Part shown: positions 35,592-45,339 of the stretch, in pieces
Layout of the letters: each line of letters begins with the position of its first letter
How positions within the stretch are numbered: position 1 is the first letter of the stretch
DNA from: Actinomycetaceae bacterium zg-1166
Lineage (GTDB): Bacteria; Actinomycetota; Actinomycetes; Actinomycetales; Actinomycetaceae
NCBI GenBank assembly: GCA_015679245.1
Contig: CP064953.1
Location: 1,054,001-1,118,000 of the forward strand
Direction: 5' to 3'
DNA: 64,000 nucleotides
Translations under genes and position numbers: made by a program
The notes under the pieces: generated by a model
Seen by the model: the letters and a program-made list of their open reading frames with translations, nothing else
Database searches by the model: none
What the model was told of the DNA's origin: nothing

Positions 35592-36938
35592 TTAGGATGG
35601 CAATCCTAACTGCGTGATGACAAATGGGAAGGAATGACCCACTGAGTATTTTGCTGTACGCCAATTATGTCCCGTTCCCGGCGAAACTGAGAGCATGGCA
35701 CGCGCACCTTCACGTTCAAATGCCTCGATAAGGGTACGCGCGTAGGCCGTGTACTTCTCGTCGTCCTCTCCTACGTAGAAAGCTGCCCTGAGGTGGGGGT
35801 AGGGTCCGTGCTTTTTCACGAGTTCAAGCGGAGTGACGGCACGATAGGCTTTCTCATCTCCACCGAAAGCACGGGCAACCGTCTTTGATCCAACTGTCGG
35901 CTCAAGCTGTGGAGCAATTGGCACAATCGTGTTCATCACACTCGGAAACTCTGCAGCAAATTGCACCACGCAGGTTCCCCCATAGGAGAAACCAAGAAAA
36001 GCTGTGTGTGCTGCGTCGGTAAGAACGGGAAGGTTGGCGTGGATCCAGCTCATGACATCGCTCATCATGTACGTCTTAGAGTTGCCGTATTTCTCTGTAT
36101 CCAGACACATCGGGTTGTTCTGAGGTGAGGAAAGCAGATCGGGAGCCACGATGATGGGAGCCACTCCCCCGTGCGACTTTTGGTACTCCTCAACAAGATT
36201 TTCCAAATCACCAGAGGCATAAATATCTTGGGGCGAACCCGGCTGACCATGGATAGCCACAAGGAGAGGAAGACGCGGAGGATTTTTCACAAGAGCTGCT
36301 GGCGGGAGGTAGATAATGGCCGGGCGTGCCATGAAGCCGGAAACTGTGCCTGGGATCCTTGCCTGCACCATCTTTCCCGTGGCGGGCTGGTCGGTTGTAG
36401 GTGTCCATGAGGTGAGGTCAACATCGCGGGAAGCCGCCACATCCAGATGAGGAATCTGGGGAAGTTTCGTTGTCGTCGCCATAGCGAGAATCTGGTTGAT
36501 ATTGACGAAATACCCCACTTCGCGGTTCACGCCGAGTGATCCCATAAGCAAAGAAAGAAGAGCAAGAAGCACGGCTGTGGGATAGTTCCACCAGCGCCGC
36601 GCACCACGCTGGCGCTTGAGGAAGCCCACAGCGAGGAAGATTCCCGCGCCTCCCAAGCCTACCCAGATAATCATCCACCGTGCGAGAGTGAACTCCCCAA
36701 AAACATGGAAAACATTACCCAGAAGGAAGGCACCACCTGTAAAGATGAGCGCACCAACTCCTGCCCACACGGCAAGCGGCCAGCGTGAACGCGGAGCTCG
36801 TCGAGCCTGAATGAGAGCGAGGGCAGCTGCACCAACGACGAACCCCACCAGGGTGAGCTGCGTGGCGAGAGCCATGAGTGGAAACATGATGATCCAGTGC
36901 ACAGAAGCGAGCCTAGTAGGCAAAGCTGGAAAAATCAT
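35592..36938 (-). CDS. Membrane-anchored alpha/beta-hydrolase esterase, probable aminoacyl-PG hydrolase
   Basis: A 448-residue protein. Four hydrophobic segments fill residues 12-145, then a short linker (LDVAASRDVDLTSWTPT) leads to an extracytoplasmic esterase D-like domain: LLVAIHGQPGSPQDI (oxyanion), LGFSYGGTCVVQFAAEFP with nucleophile Ser in GFSYGG, a YVGEDDEKYTAYA Asp region, and GTGHNWRTA with catalytic His. Its stop is one base before the MprF-like start, so the two form an operon in which the esterase is first. Esterases next to alanyl-PG synthases in other actinobacteria hydrolyse aminoacyl-PG, so this may be the off-switch; that is inference. Confidence 0.75.
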   Translation of the reverse strand: MIFPALPTRLASVHWIIMFPLMALATQLTLVGFVVGAAALALIQARRAPRSRWPLAVWAGVGALIFTGGAFLLGNVFHVFGEFTLARWMIIWVGLGGAGIFLAVGFLKRQRGARRWWNYPTAVLLALLSLLMGSLGVNREVGYFVNINQILAMATTTKLPQIPHLDVAASRDVDLTSWTPTTDQPATGKMVQARIPGTVSGFMARPAIIYLPPAALVKNPPRLPLLVAIHGQPGSPQDIYASGDLENLVEEYQKSHGGVAPIIVAPDLLSSPQNNPMCLDTEKYGNSKTYMMSDVMSWIHANLPVLTDAAHTAFLGFSYGGTCVVQFAAEFPSVMNTIVPIAPQLEPTVGSKTVARAFGGDEKAYRAVTPLELVKKHGPYPHLRAAFYVGEDDEKYTAYARTLIEAFEREGARAMLSVSPGTGHNWRTAKYSVGHSFPFVITQLGLPS

Positions 36939-37147
36939 TTAACAAAACTCGCCATGAATATCACAGGCATACTACGTATCCCGTACCACAAATTTTGCCC
37001 TGCGTGAGCGTCATCAGTGTAGTAGGTGTAGTAGACACGACGAACGGAGACACAAGAAAAGAGATGCTGAAAAGAGACACGAAAAAAGAGACTGTGAGAG
37101 GAAAATCTTTGTGCCCTCGTTGAGGTTGTAGGACAGCACTCCAGTAA

Positions 37148-37222
37148 TGGCTCCCACGGTTGGACTCGAACCAACAACCTGCCGATTAACAGTCGGACGC
37201 TCTGCCATTGAGCTACGCGGGA
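37148..37222 (-). tRNA. tRNA-Asn (GTT anticodon), CCA encoded
   Basis: The minus strand begins TCCCGCGTAGCTCAATGGCA, has anticodon stem CCGAC / ATCGG-type around TGTTAAT (anticodon GTT), T-arm TTGGTTCGAGTCCAA, and ends TGGGAGCCA, so CCA is in the DNA. Acceptor pairing TCCCGCG / CGTGGGA has one G-T pair. Nothing else is clear in the 36939-37147 and 37223-37384 flanks. Confidence 0.95.
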
Positions 37223-37384
37223 TCGCGACGTAGAAAACTGTAGATGGTGAAGAGAGGATCTGGCAAATTAATCGAGCGTAGTGAAACTCACATCAACGCA
37301 AATTTTGCACTGCCTCTACCACCTTCTTGCACCTGTCACGGCGTCCATCTGTCATGAATATCGTGCCCCTTCTCTCGTCGTTTT

Positions 37385-37879
37385 TTACTCGTTGGACAGC
37401 CCCACAACATCCCTCATCGAGACTTCAAGCTGATCGAGAATCGCCTCATCCTCAGGCAGGCTTACCCCTTCGATAAGTATTTGGGTGAAAAGATCTCCTG
37501 CGGTACCACGGCGAACCATCCCGCGAGCCTTTGCCCCTGAAGGAAGTTCCACGTGCTCCTGATAGACGAGAGAATTTTGGACTCTCTCACGTATGACATA
37601 AGCGATACGCTGCCTATATCCCTGTGGGAACGTCAAACTAAGTGGAGGAGACGAAGGGGCGACGAATCCGATGTCAAGCCTTCGCGTAGCTCCCGACCAG
37701 TGTGCATATTCAATGTCACTCCATGAATACGTCTGATACCTCTCGTTCTCTTCGCTCTCGCAAAGAACCAGAGCCGAGGTAGTAGCGGCAAGAATCTGAT
37801 TCTCGCCAAGAGGAGACCACGAGAGGAGAGTTCCAGGAATAGAGGTGAGAATCCGAGGCTTCTTCGTCCACAGCCTCAT
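37385..37879 (-). CDS. Actinobacterial hypothetical protein
   Basis: A 164-residue soluble protein with a beta-rich first half: LTSIPGTLLSWSPLGENQILAATTSALVLC looks like one blade of a beta-propeller or a PH-like strand set (quoted in part), then YSWSDIEYAHWSGATRRLDIGFV; the end is a helix with VSLPEDEAILDQLEVSMRDVVGL. It overlaps the upstream membrane-protein gene by four bases, so the two are translated together and may form a complex. No family recognised with certainty; no function proposed. Confidence 0.7.
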   Translation of the reverse strand: MRLWTKKPRILTSIPGTLLSWSPLGENQILAATTSALVLCESEENERYQTYSWSDIEYAHWSGATRRLDIGFVAPSSPPLSLTFPQGYRQRIAYVIRERVQNSLVYQEHVELPSGAKARGMVRRGTAGDLFTQILIEGVSLPEDEAILDQLEVSMRDVVGLSNE

Positions 37880-38205
37880 GCTGTTACCCTGCCTAGATCC
37901 CTCTGGAGATTCAATTCACCGGGAACATCCTTTGCTTCGATGCTGCTTTCTCCACACTCGCACGGGTGCTCAGCTCCATCGAATATCTCAAAAGAAACAG
38001 CATGTATGGGCACGGGGAAACCTTCTTCGCTTCGACGGTGTTCGGCAGCATTGCGCCCTGCGAAAAATCCCAGAATAAGGACAAGAACTCCTACGAATGC
38101 GGCGACGAGAAGGCGTCGTCGCGCAAGTCTATGTATGTGTGCGTAATCCTCTTCGCGCGAAGGAGTGTTTTTCTCGCTCTCGCTCTGTTCAGCGTTTTCC
38201 AGCAT
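37876..38205 (-). CDS. Single-pass membrane protein with Cys-rich outer segment
   Basis: A 109-residue protein: charged N-terminus with RLARRRL before one helix (about 31-49, LLVAAFVGVLVLILGFFAG), so the C-terminal half faces outside. That half has a HPCECGESS cluster of two Cys. Similar one-helix proteins with a CECG-type motif occur paired with the preceding type of gene in Actinomycetaceae, by impression only. Overlaps the next gene. Function unknown. Confidence 0.65.
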   Translation of the reverse strand: MLENAEQSESEKNTPSREEDYAHIHRLARRRLLVAAFVGVLVLILGFFAGRNAAEHRRSEEGFPVPIHAVSFEIFDGAEHPCECGESSIEAKDVPGELNLQRDLGRVTA

Positions 38206-38353
38206 GTTCTGCCCTCTCTTCTTCCTGGATTTATCCTTAGGCTCGCGTATATTTCACTCTTCGTGATGTCTCATATCTTTCCTTTCCTCCTCACAAGGAT
38301 ATCTAGCCTGGTGCCACTGCCAAGACCACGCATTACCTGCTATCGTCAAGCAC

Positions 38354-39598
38354 ATGCAGTTCTCCATATTGAGTGCCACAGAGTATGCGGAATTTACCGC
38401 ACACGTTCCTCGAATTTTCCTCCCTCAGCTCCCTGAGTACGCTCAGGTAGCACACAAACAGCACACGGAACTTGAATTCCTAGGCGTTCGTGATGAGAAA
38501 GGCACCATCCTTGGGGCAGGGTTGGTAACCTACCAGCCCTGGAAGCGTTTCTTTCGCCGTGCCCACATGATCTATGGTCCTCTCCTTCCCTGGGAGAACT
38601 CCGATGTGGTGACTGCTTTTTTTGAGGGGCTTCTCGCGCATCTTCGACAGAAGAAAAACGTTGTTGCTGTACGTTTCAACCCCCTCCTTCCCCGAGCCTT
38701 CTACCAGGACATCACCTCTACCGAAGAGAATCCCACTGCACATCGCATCGATTCTCTTCTCCGAGGCTATGGAGCGCACCGTCTTGGCAAAGAGTTCTAT
38801 GAACAATCGGACATTCAGATTCGTTACATTTACACAAAGGTCATCGAAGGAATGTCTTTTGAGGAAGCAACCGCTACTCTCAGCAAGAGTTTACGGCGAC
38901 GCTTCCACAATGAAGGTCGCTATGGTGTGACGGTGAGGTTCCTCAAACCTGAGGAATTCGATGTTTTTGTTGCGCTGCATGAATCTACCGAAGAACGCAC
39001 GACAATGTCCGATATGTCGGCGCACTCTCAAAGCCTCTATCGTGGACTTATGGAGGAACTCGGGCCAGAAAAATCTTTCCTTTGTGTCGCTTATTTTTCT
39101 CCCACTCGTTACATTAGCCAGATCGACGAAGAGCGTGAAAGTTTGTCCTCACGACTGGAAGAACTTCACACGCGCGCGCAGACAAAAGCTCGCACACGCG
39201 AAATATCGCAGATTCATGAACGTTTTACAACCCTTGAATCTCAGCGTGAACGCGCATGTTCAGTTCTCGAAAAATTCGGTGATGACATTCCTTTCAACAG
39301 CGCCGTGAGTTTCCTCTCTGGAAAAGATCTCATTCTCCTTCTTGGGGGGATGGACAAGCGCTTTGTGGAGTTTGGCCGCGATTACCCTGTTGAACGTGCA
39401 ATGTTCAAATGGGCATGTGACAACGGCGTATCCATATACAACACCTTCGGAATCTCGGGTATATTCGACGAATCTGCCCCTGACTATCCTGTACTTAAAT
39501 TCAAGAGAGCACTCAACGGACAAGTGGAAGAATTCGTCGGAACGTATGTTCTTCCACTTCGTTCTCTTCTTGCCCATGCCACTGGAGCGCTCAACTAG
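38354..39598 (+). CDS. FemABX-family peptidoglycan cross-bridge aminoacyltransferase
   Basis: A 414-residue Fem transferase that uses aminoacyl-tRNA to add an amino acid to the peptide stem of lipid II. Two GNAT-like lobes: HKQHTELEFLGVRDEKGTILGAGLVTYQP and YGPLLPW early, and ILLLGGMDKRFVEFGRDYPVERAMFKWACDNGVSIYNTFGISGIFDESAPDYPVLKFKRALNGQVEEFVG (quoted in parts) late. Residues ~250-300 (QIDEERESLSSRLEELHTRA etc.) form the helical arm characteristic of FemA/FemX. Sequence family is firm; which residue is added is not known. It is convergent with the ATP-grasp/murJ genes. Confidence 0.88.
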   Translation: MQFSILSATEYAEFTAHVPRIFLPQLPEYAQVAHKQHTELEFLGVRDEKGTILGAGLVTYQPWKRFFRRAHMIYGPLLPWENSDVVTAFFEGLLAHLRQKKNVVAVRFNPLLPRAFYQDITSTEENPTAHRIDSLLRGYGAHRLGKEFYEQSDIQIRYIYTKVIEGMSFEEATATLSKSLRRRFHNEGRYGVTVRFLKPEEFDVFVALHESTEERTTMSDMSAHSQSLYRGLMEELGPEKSFLCVAYFSPTRYISQIDEERESLSSRLEELHTRAQTKARTREISQIHERFTTLESQRERACSVLEKFGDDIPFNSAVSFLSGKDLILLLGGMDKRFVEFGRDYPVERAMFKWACDNGVSIYNTFGISGIFDESAPDYPVLKFKRALNGQVEEFVGTYVLPLRSLLAHATGALN

Positions 39599-39686
39599 AT
39601 TCCTCGTGCATCCTAGTTGACGAGGTGTGCGCAGTGCGTAGCACACTCACAGGTGTGCCCGCCCCTGGAGTGATTTCACGCGAACA

Positions 39687-40934
39687 CTAAAATCCGCTCT
39701 CTGTGGGTTCGGGATACCAGCGTCGCATTAAACGTCCCTGCTGGATGAGCGACTCCATTCGATATATCCATCGACGAATATTGCGGTCGGCTCGATACGC
39801 TAAGGGGTGGACAATTCCTTCCCTACGACGTTTGAGGATAGCTACGCGGTTGTAGAGTTCACGATCACGAAGATAACGTGAGGAGAGGAAGCAGGAAGGA
39901 ATTACTGAATAGATCCCTTCAGTCGTATTTGTCTGGTAACGATCTGAATAACCCATAAAGTCATCTAGAAGAGCTTGAACAAGGTCAATTCCAGCTACCT
40001 TCATATAATAGTGACTACGTCCAATACGCGGGTTAAGGTCAAACCAATAGGGCATATTATTATACGGATTCACCTTAATGTCGAAAGAGAAGAATCCGTG
40101 TATGTGCGCTTCTCGTACAAGAGCAATCGCATCCGAGATAAGTTTCTCATTGTATTCTGTGAGGATTGCGGCTGCATTACCGAGGTAGCGTGGTTGGTGA
40201 AGCCCAAGAAGGACACGACCCGAACCTACTGCTGAAACCCTCCCTTGCTTATCCACATATCCGTTTACAACCCATTGAGTCGTATCATCTCCAGGAATAA
40301 GTTCCTGACACATAAGAGAGGTATCAACTGTATTTTCTCGTAACCTTTCAAGAAGAGCAAGGACGCTCTCTCTATTGTCATGGACTGAGATCTTGGGAAG
40401 ACCCTTGTGCGTATAGTGTTCAAGATCCGAACCTTGGAGAGGTTTCACAACAATGGGAAAAGTGAGATTTTCTAAACTCGACAACCAGGAGGACTTATCG
40501 AGAATTGAAATAACATTCCGTACAGGAACACGCAACCCCAACTTTTCACATAGTTGCGCAAAATTCTCTTTAGAATTCGCAGTTTCAATAACTTCAGGTT
40601 GCGAATAAGGAAGAATCCACTTTTCCCCCAATTGGTCTCTGTGCGCAGCGATAAACTTCACTGCATCATCGGTATTCACAAGAAGGAGGAGATGCTTCTC
40701 AGGATTCTCTTCTTCGATCTTGTTAAGGAGATGAAGAAGTGAGCTGTCATCCGCAAGAGTACCTCGGGGAACAATTCGACGCGTGAGGATCGAAGAATTA
40801 TTAATTGGTCCGCGCGGAAATTCACTCACGACGAGAGAAGTGCTTCCCGTTCGCTCATGAAATATCCGTGCAAACGCATAGTCGGCAATATCAAAGCCAA
40901 GAATGACAGGAAGAATGCTCTCAACACTCATCAT
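39687..40934 (-). CDS. ATP-grasp carboxylate-amine ligase, possibly a D-amino-acid cross-bridge ligase
   Basis: A 415-residue ATP-grasp enzyme: FPIVVKPLQGSDLEHYTHKGLPK gives the ATP lysine, MCQELIPGDDTTQWVVNGYVD the second lobe, and FFSFDIKVNPYNNMPYWFDLNPRIGRSHYYM the Mg-binding Asp/Glu/Asn region (each in part). It belongs with the group containing D-aspartate ligases that attach D-Asp or D-Glu to Lys in Gram-positive peptidoglycan. It overlaps murJ by four bases and lies opposite a Fem transferase, which supports a cell-wall role. Actinomycetaceae commonly have Lys-containing bridges ending in D-Glu or D-Asp. Substrate is inferred. Confidence 0.7.
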   Translation of the reverse strand: MMSVESILPVILGFDIADYAFARIFHERTGSTSLVVSEFPRGPINNSSILTRRIVPRGTLADDSSLLHLLNKIEEENPEKHLLLLVNTDDAVKFIAAHRDQLGEKWILPYSQPEVIETANSKENFAQLCEKLGLRVPVRNVISILDKSSWLSSLENLTFPIVVKPLQGSDLEHYTHKGLPKISVHDNRESVLALLERLRENTVDTSLMCQELIPGDDTTQWVVNGYVDKQGRVSAVGSGRVLLGLHQPRYLGNAAAILTEYNEKLISDAIALVREAHIHGFFSFDIKVNPYNNMPYWFDLNPRIGRSHYYMKVAGIDLVQALLDDFMGYSDRYQTNTTEGIYSVIPSCFLSSRYLRDRELYNRVAILKRRREGIVHPLAYRADRNIRRWIYRMESLIQQGRLMRRWYPEPTESGF

Positions 40935-43060
40935 CCGATTCCAATCTTTTGTGCTATCGACGAAAACGGACGAAGGAAGATCGTGAACTCCTCAACACAC
41001 AAGATCCTCATCAACGTGATGTACACAAGTACAATCACCCCTCCGCCCACGCCTAAGGCCACGAGCGCATCCGTGAAACGCGAAGCAGCGTCGAGGTGAG
41101 GAAGAAACTTGAGCACTCCATTCCCAGCAAGTGCCGAGAGAAATGCAACGACAAAGAGAAGAAGATGCGAACGCAACAGCTTCCTTCCCTCAATCCCATT
41201 CAAACGTGCCCTCACTTTGACGAGCATAAAAAGCGCAGAAAGGCTATTTGTCATAGCCATCGTCGCACCAATTCCTACCACAACCCATGCAGCGGGAAGA
41301 AGAGCCGCAAGGCCAAAGCCTGCTATACCGAGAAGTTGGAAGGGAAGATTAATGTAGAAAGCTCCACGAGTATCTTCAAAGGCGTAATAAACGCGGTCAA
41401 GGATATTAACGGCACCAATGCCAACCAAACCACACGAGAGAGCCACAACGACATGTGCGAGTGTACGAACTTCGTCGGGAGAAATCGTAAAGGCAAGGAT
41501 GCGTGAAATCGGAACAGCGAGAACAACTAACCCCACCGTGGAGAGAAACATAAGTGACGAGACGGTGCGTAATGTACGAGAAGTTTCGCGGCGCATTCGT
41601 GTCATGTCGTCATCGACAACTGCCTGAGACATCCGGGTGAACATCGCCGTGGCGATAGAGACAACGATAAGCGATGTAGGCAACGAATAGATTGTGTATG
41701 CAGTGGAGTACGCATAATTTCCAGCTACTGACTCCAAAGCCAGACCTGCACTCTCAGCACGTGCCGTCGCTGAGGCAGCCACATTCGATTGAACCATCGT
41801 AGGAATAAGGCCCGTGAGCATCATAAGGAGCATCCACCAGGAAGCACGTCCAGCATCTCCTAGGCCGGAGCCACGCCAACGAAAATCCGGGCGGAAACGA
41901 ATACCCAGACGTTTCATGGGCCATATAAGAACGAGAGCTTGGAGAGCAATTCCAAGAGTGGAAACTCCGCCGAGCATCACAACTCGGCCACCTGCCCACA
42001 CATGAGGCTGTGAGGCCACCTCCATATTGACTGGCCCAAAAATAGCAAGCATAGCGAGCAGTCCAAGAACTGCGACAACATTATTGAGAGCAGGCGCCCA
42101 CATGTAAGGTCCAAAGCTCTCACGGGCATTGAGAATCTGACCGAAAATCGTGTACATGCCATAGAAAAAGATCTGCGGCACGCACCAGAAAGCAAAAGCC
42201 ACAGTGATCGAATACCACTGTTCGTTCATCGTCGCAGCAAATAACTTGACAACAAGAGGCGAGGCAAGAGTAATCAACAGGGTAATGGCTCCCAGGGCGA
42301 CTAGCGCCAAAGTGAGAAGTTTGTTGATAAAAGCAGCCCCGTTATCGCTGGAGTTCTTTGTGGCCTTGACGATCGCGGGAACAAGAACCGCATTGACCAG
42401 TCCCCCCACCACGATCATATAAATAAGATTAGGAATCTTATTTGCCACATCGAAAGAATTGGCTACAGGAGAAGTCATTCCCACAACAGCGCCCAAGAGG
42501 ATAGGGGAACGCACAAGGCCGAGGAAGCGCGAAGCAAGCGTACCGAGAAACATGATGAAAGACGAACGTGCCACGCTCGTTCCGCTTCCATGGGCTACAT
42601 CTTTAACTCCCCCATGTCCTTCTTCAGCCGCGCACCGCTCAACTTGATCTGGACGCGAGCGAACCATCGCTGGGCGCGGAAGGATCGAAGACGGAAGTTC
42701 ACTCGTGAGTGCAGCGTAGGCTAAGACGGTATCTGGCCGTGCAGATCGTGCAGATGCTCTCCGTGCAACAATTCTGCTCACTGGCTCTGAAATATCCGAA
42801 GGGGTGGATAAAGAGAGCGAGCGTTTGCCTTCCTTCATCTGTGAACGATCCGCCCCGTCTAAGGACGAAGTTTTCGAGGGGTAGCCCTGAGAAGGAAAAT
42901 CTTCACCAGCTCTGGACACTAGTGGAGGAGAAGAAGGAGCAGGCTTCTCTACTTTCCGCGTGCTCTCTTTTCTCCCAGAACCCCCAGGCGCAATCTTCAG
43001 CTCTTCCTTGGGTCGAGTGGTGATATGGCGACCTACCGGGCGAGTCGGACGAAATGGCAT
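40931..43060 (-). CDS. murJ: Lipid II flippase
   Basis: A 709-residue MVF-family protein that moves lipid II to the outer face of the membrane. Fourteen or so helices start at about residue 167 (SSFIMFLGTLASRFLGLVRSPILLG, in part); the family motif SVANKIPNLIYMIVVGGLVNAVLVPA and later basic residues in the cavity (RESFGPYMWAPALNNVV) are present. The first ~165 residues are a long disordered cytoplasmic extension rich in S, P, R and E, which is common in actinobacterial MurJ and may be a target of regulation (for example by phospho-binding partners); that is inference. Coupled to the ATP-grasp gene downstream. Confidence 0.93.
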   Translation of the reverse strand: MPFRPTRPVGRHITTRPKEELKIAPGGSGRKESTRKVEKPAPSSPPLVSRAGEDFPSQGYPSKTSSLDGADRSQMKEGKRSLSLSTPSDISEPVSRIVARRASARSARPDTVLAYAALTSELPSSILPRPAMVRSRPDQVERCAAEEGHGGVKDVAHGSGTSVARSSFIMFLGTLASRFLGLVRSPILLGAVVGMTSPVANSFDVANKIPNLIYMIVVGGLVNAVLVPAIVKATKNSSDNGAAFINKLLTLALVALGAITLLITLASPLVVKLFAATMNEQWYSITVAFAFWCVPQIFFYGMYTIFGQILNARESFGPYMWAPALNNVVAVLGLLAMLAIFGPVNMEVASQPHVWAGGRVVMLGGVSTLGIALQALVLIWPMKRLGIRFRPDFRWRGSGLGDAGRASWWMLLMMLTGLIPTMVQSNVAASATARAESAGLALESVAGNYAYSTAYTIYSLPTSLIVVSIATAMFTRMSQAVVDDDMTRMRRETSRTLRTVSSLMFLSTVGLVVLAVPISRILAFTISPDEVRTLAHVVVALSCGLVGIGAVNILDRVYYAFEDTRGAFYINLPFQLLGIAGFGLAALLPAAWVVVGIGATMAMTNSLSALFMLVKVRARLNGIEGRKLLRSHLLLFVVAFLSALAGNGVLKFLPHLDAASRFTDALVALGVGGGVIVLVYITLMRILCVEEFTIFLRPFSSIAQKIGIG

Positions 43061-43138
43061 AGGTCGATCCTAGCTTCTGCAGCATCAAAGATGAGAAAAG
43101 ACGCGAGGAACCCAGACACTCAAGATTCGAGTGTTCTT

Positions 43139-43690
43139 TTAAGAAAGAACCCGAACCTCAAAGGGATAGGATCCAAGTTTTGAACGCGAGGCAGCCATCG
43201 CCGCACGAATCGGGAAAATGAGGCCACTGAGGAAAATCATGGCAAGACCAATGAGAGCCACAGGGATAAGAATCACCGTGAAGAACATAACCCAGCAGAC
43301 AACCGCACCTATTTCGATGGCGAGGAAGAAGTTAAAGGAGCGAGCCGCTGCCTCACGCACGTAGGGGCTGCGATCCTTATACGCTGCCCATATCGCCAGT
43401 GGACCGACGAAACCGAGCCCTCCAGCGGAGATAAGCATCGCAACGAACCCCGAGATATGTGCGAGGATCGCCCAGGTGCGCTCCTCAGAGACAGGAAGGG
43501 TTCCCTGCCCCATCCTTGGCTCACCGTAGGCGTATTCCTCATGTGAAAACGGGCGGGCACTGAAACCCTCGTCATTTCGAACATACTCCTCATGAGGGTA
43601 ATCCGAGGACCGAGGACCGAGGACGGACCGAGGACTAAACTCGGGGTTCGGTATCCAGGACGATCCGGAGGTGTTCTCTGCATCATTCAT
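43139..43690 (-). CDS. DUF4870 membrane protein with disordered N-terminal half
   Basis: I start at ATG 43690 (MNDAENTSGSS), eight bases after GGAAG; a start at 43705 is also possible. The first 75 residues are acidic and disordered, with a PRSVLGPRSSDYPH segment encoded by a short GGACCGA repeat. Residues 80-185 are the DUF4870 fold: ERTWAILAHISGFVAMLISA, LGFVGPLAIWAAYKDRSPYVREAAARSFNFFLAI and further helices (in parts). This Tic20-like family is widespread and of unknown function. Stands about 80 bases downstream of murJ's start side, same strand. Confidence 0.8.
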   Translation of the reverse strand: MNDAENTSGSSWIPNPEFSPRSVLGPRSSDYPHEEYVRNDEGFSARPFSHEEYAYGEPRMGQGTLPVSEERTWAILAHISGFVAMLISAGGLGFVGPLAIWAAYKDRSPYVREAAARSFNFFLAIEIGAVVCWVMFFTVILIPVALIGLAMIFLSGLIFPIRAAMAASRSKLGSYPFEVRVLS

Positions 43691-43797
43691 GTATCCATCT
43701 TCCACCAGAGGAGGTATAAAGACGAGAAATTGCGCTAAGCGCGCATGTGAATCCCCTTACCGTGATCTACTGCACTTCTGGAAGTTGGCTTACATGT

Positions 43798-43835
43798 GTG
43801 GCGAGCAGCTGCAATAACTACAAGCTGCTCGCCAC
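43798..43835 (-). terminator. Terminator of the pntAB operon
   Basis: Perfect 13-bp stem GTGGCGAGCAGCT (43798-43810) with its complement at 43823-43835 and a 12-base loop, 20 bases past the pntB stop; ATATTT lies beyond on the given strand. Confidence 0.65.
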
Positions 43836-43854
43836 CATATTTCACAGGAATTCG

Positions 43855-45333
43855 TTAGAGATTCGCGACGATATCCTCGACAGATTTCTTCGCATCTCCG
43901 AGTAGCATCTGCGTGTTCTCCCGGAAGAAGAGAGGATTCTGCACGCCTGCATAGCCCGCGTTACCCATTGAACGCTTAAAAGCGATAACGTGCGCCGCCT
44001 CCCACACTTTCAGCACGGGCATACCTGCGATCGGTGAACCTGGTTCTTCGGCAGCGGGATTAACGGTGTCGTTCGCACCGATGACGAGTACAACATCTGT
44101 AGACGCGAAATCGTCGTTAATCTCGTCCATTTCCATGACGATGTCATAGGGAACCTTTGCTTCAGCGAGAAGCACATTCATATGCCCAGGCAAGCGCCCT
44201 GCAACCGGATGAATACCAAAGCGAACGTCAACCCCTTTTTCACGAAGTTTGCGAGTGAGGTCGGCCACCGGATACTGAGCCTGAGCCACTGCCATGCCAT
44301 AGCCGGGGGTGATTACCACCGACTTCGCTGAGAGAAGGAGCTGAGCGGCATCAGCTGCTATGATCTCGCGATGCTCGCCGTAGTCACGGTCTTCAGTACT
44401 TACCGCTCCCTCAGAACCAAAGCCTCCCAAGATCACAGAGATGAACGAACGATTCATCGCCTTACACATGATGTAGGAGAGGTACGCACCCGAGGAGCCC
44501 ACCAAAGCACCTGTAATGATAAGAAGATCATTGGAGAGGGTGAATCCTGCCATTGCTGCTGCCCAGCCTGAATAGGAATTGAGCATCGAGACAACAACAG
44601 GCATGTCACCGCCACCGATGGCGAGGACGAGATGAGCCCCTAGAGCCAGAGCAACGATCGTGAGGATAATAAGCGGGACAATACCGCTTGCCAAACCACG
44701 TGAATGCCCCATCCAGATCATGAGTGCGATAGAGACGAGGATCGCAGCGAGATTCATGAGATTGCGCCCCGGAAGAGTGAGGGGCTTACCAGAAATCTTT
44801 GCTGAGAGCTTAAGGAAGGCGACAATTGAACCCGTGAGCGTCACCGCACCGATAAAGACGGCAAGCCCTACTTCTCCCATATGGAAAGCGTTCGTCGCTG
44901 AATGTGCGCCGGGAGTTTCAATAAAAGAATTAAAACCGACGAGTACGGCTGCCAAGCCGACGAAAGAATGCAGGAGAGCAATAAGCTCCGGCATTCCCGT
45001 CATCTCCACATTCCGCGCCTTCCACACACCGATTCCACCGCCAATGACGAGTGCGAGAAGGATGAGGAAGCTCGTGAGTGCAACTCCCGAATAGTCGTAC
45101 TGAATGACAGCCCAGATCGTTGCCACAAGGGCAAAGGCCATACCCGTAATCCCGAGCTTATTGCCTCGCTGTGCCGTCTCTTGGCGCGAAAGCCCTGCCA
45201 AGGCAAGGATAAAGAGCAAGGCAGCAGCAATATAGGCGAGGGAAAGTATGCGCGGAGTGACATGATCCCAGTTAACAGAGAAGGTAGGCGCAAGAAGTGC
45301 CGGCGTGGGAGCAATCAACGTTAGTGCAGTCAT
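43855..45333 (-). CDS. pntB: NAD(P) transhydrogenase subunit beta
   Basis: A 492-residue subunit with about nine membrane helices (residues 25-275) and a C-terminal NADP-binding domain: [61 protein letters not shown], and [32 protein letters not shown] (quoted in parts), which are the hallmarks of the family. Together with PntA it uses the proton gradient to reduce NADP+ with NADH. It follows pntA by six bases. Membrane-bound. Length typical. Confidence 0.96.
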   Translation of the reverse strand: MTALTLIAPTPALLAPTFSVNWDHVTPRILSLAYIAAALLFILALAGLSRQETAQRGNKLGITGMAFALVATIWAVIQYDYSGVALTSFLILLALVIGGGIGVWKARNVEMTGMPELIALLHSFVGLAAVLVGFNSFIETPGAHSATNAFHMGEVGLAVFIGAVTLTGSIVAFLKLSAKISGKPLTLPGRNLMNLAAILVSIALMIWMGHSRGLASGIVPLIILTIVALALGAHLVLAIGGGDMPVVVSMLNSYSGWAAAMAGFTLSNDLLIITGALVGSSGAYLSYIMCKAMNRSFISVILGGFGSEGAVSTEDRDYGEHREIIAADAAQLLLSAKSVVITPGYGMAVAQAQYPVADLTRKLREKGVDVRFGIHPVAGRLPGHMNVLLAEAKVPYDIVMEMDEINDDFASTDVVLVIGANDTVNPAAEEPGSPIAGMPVLKVWEAAHVIAFKRSMGNAGYAGVQNPLFFRENTQMLLGDAKKSVEDIVANL

Positions 45334-45339
45334 TCTAGG

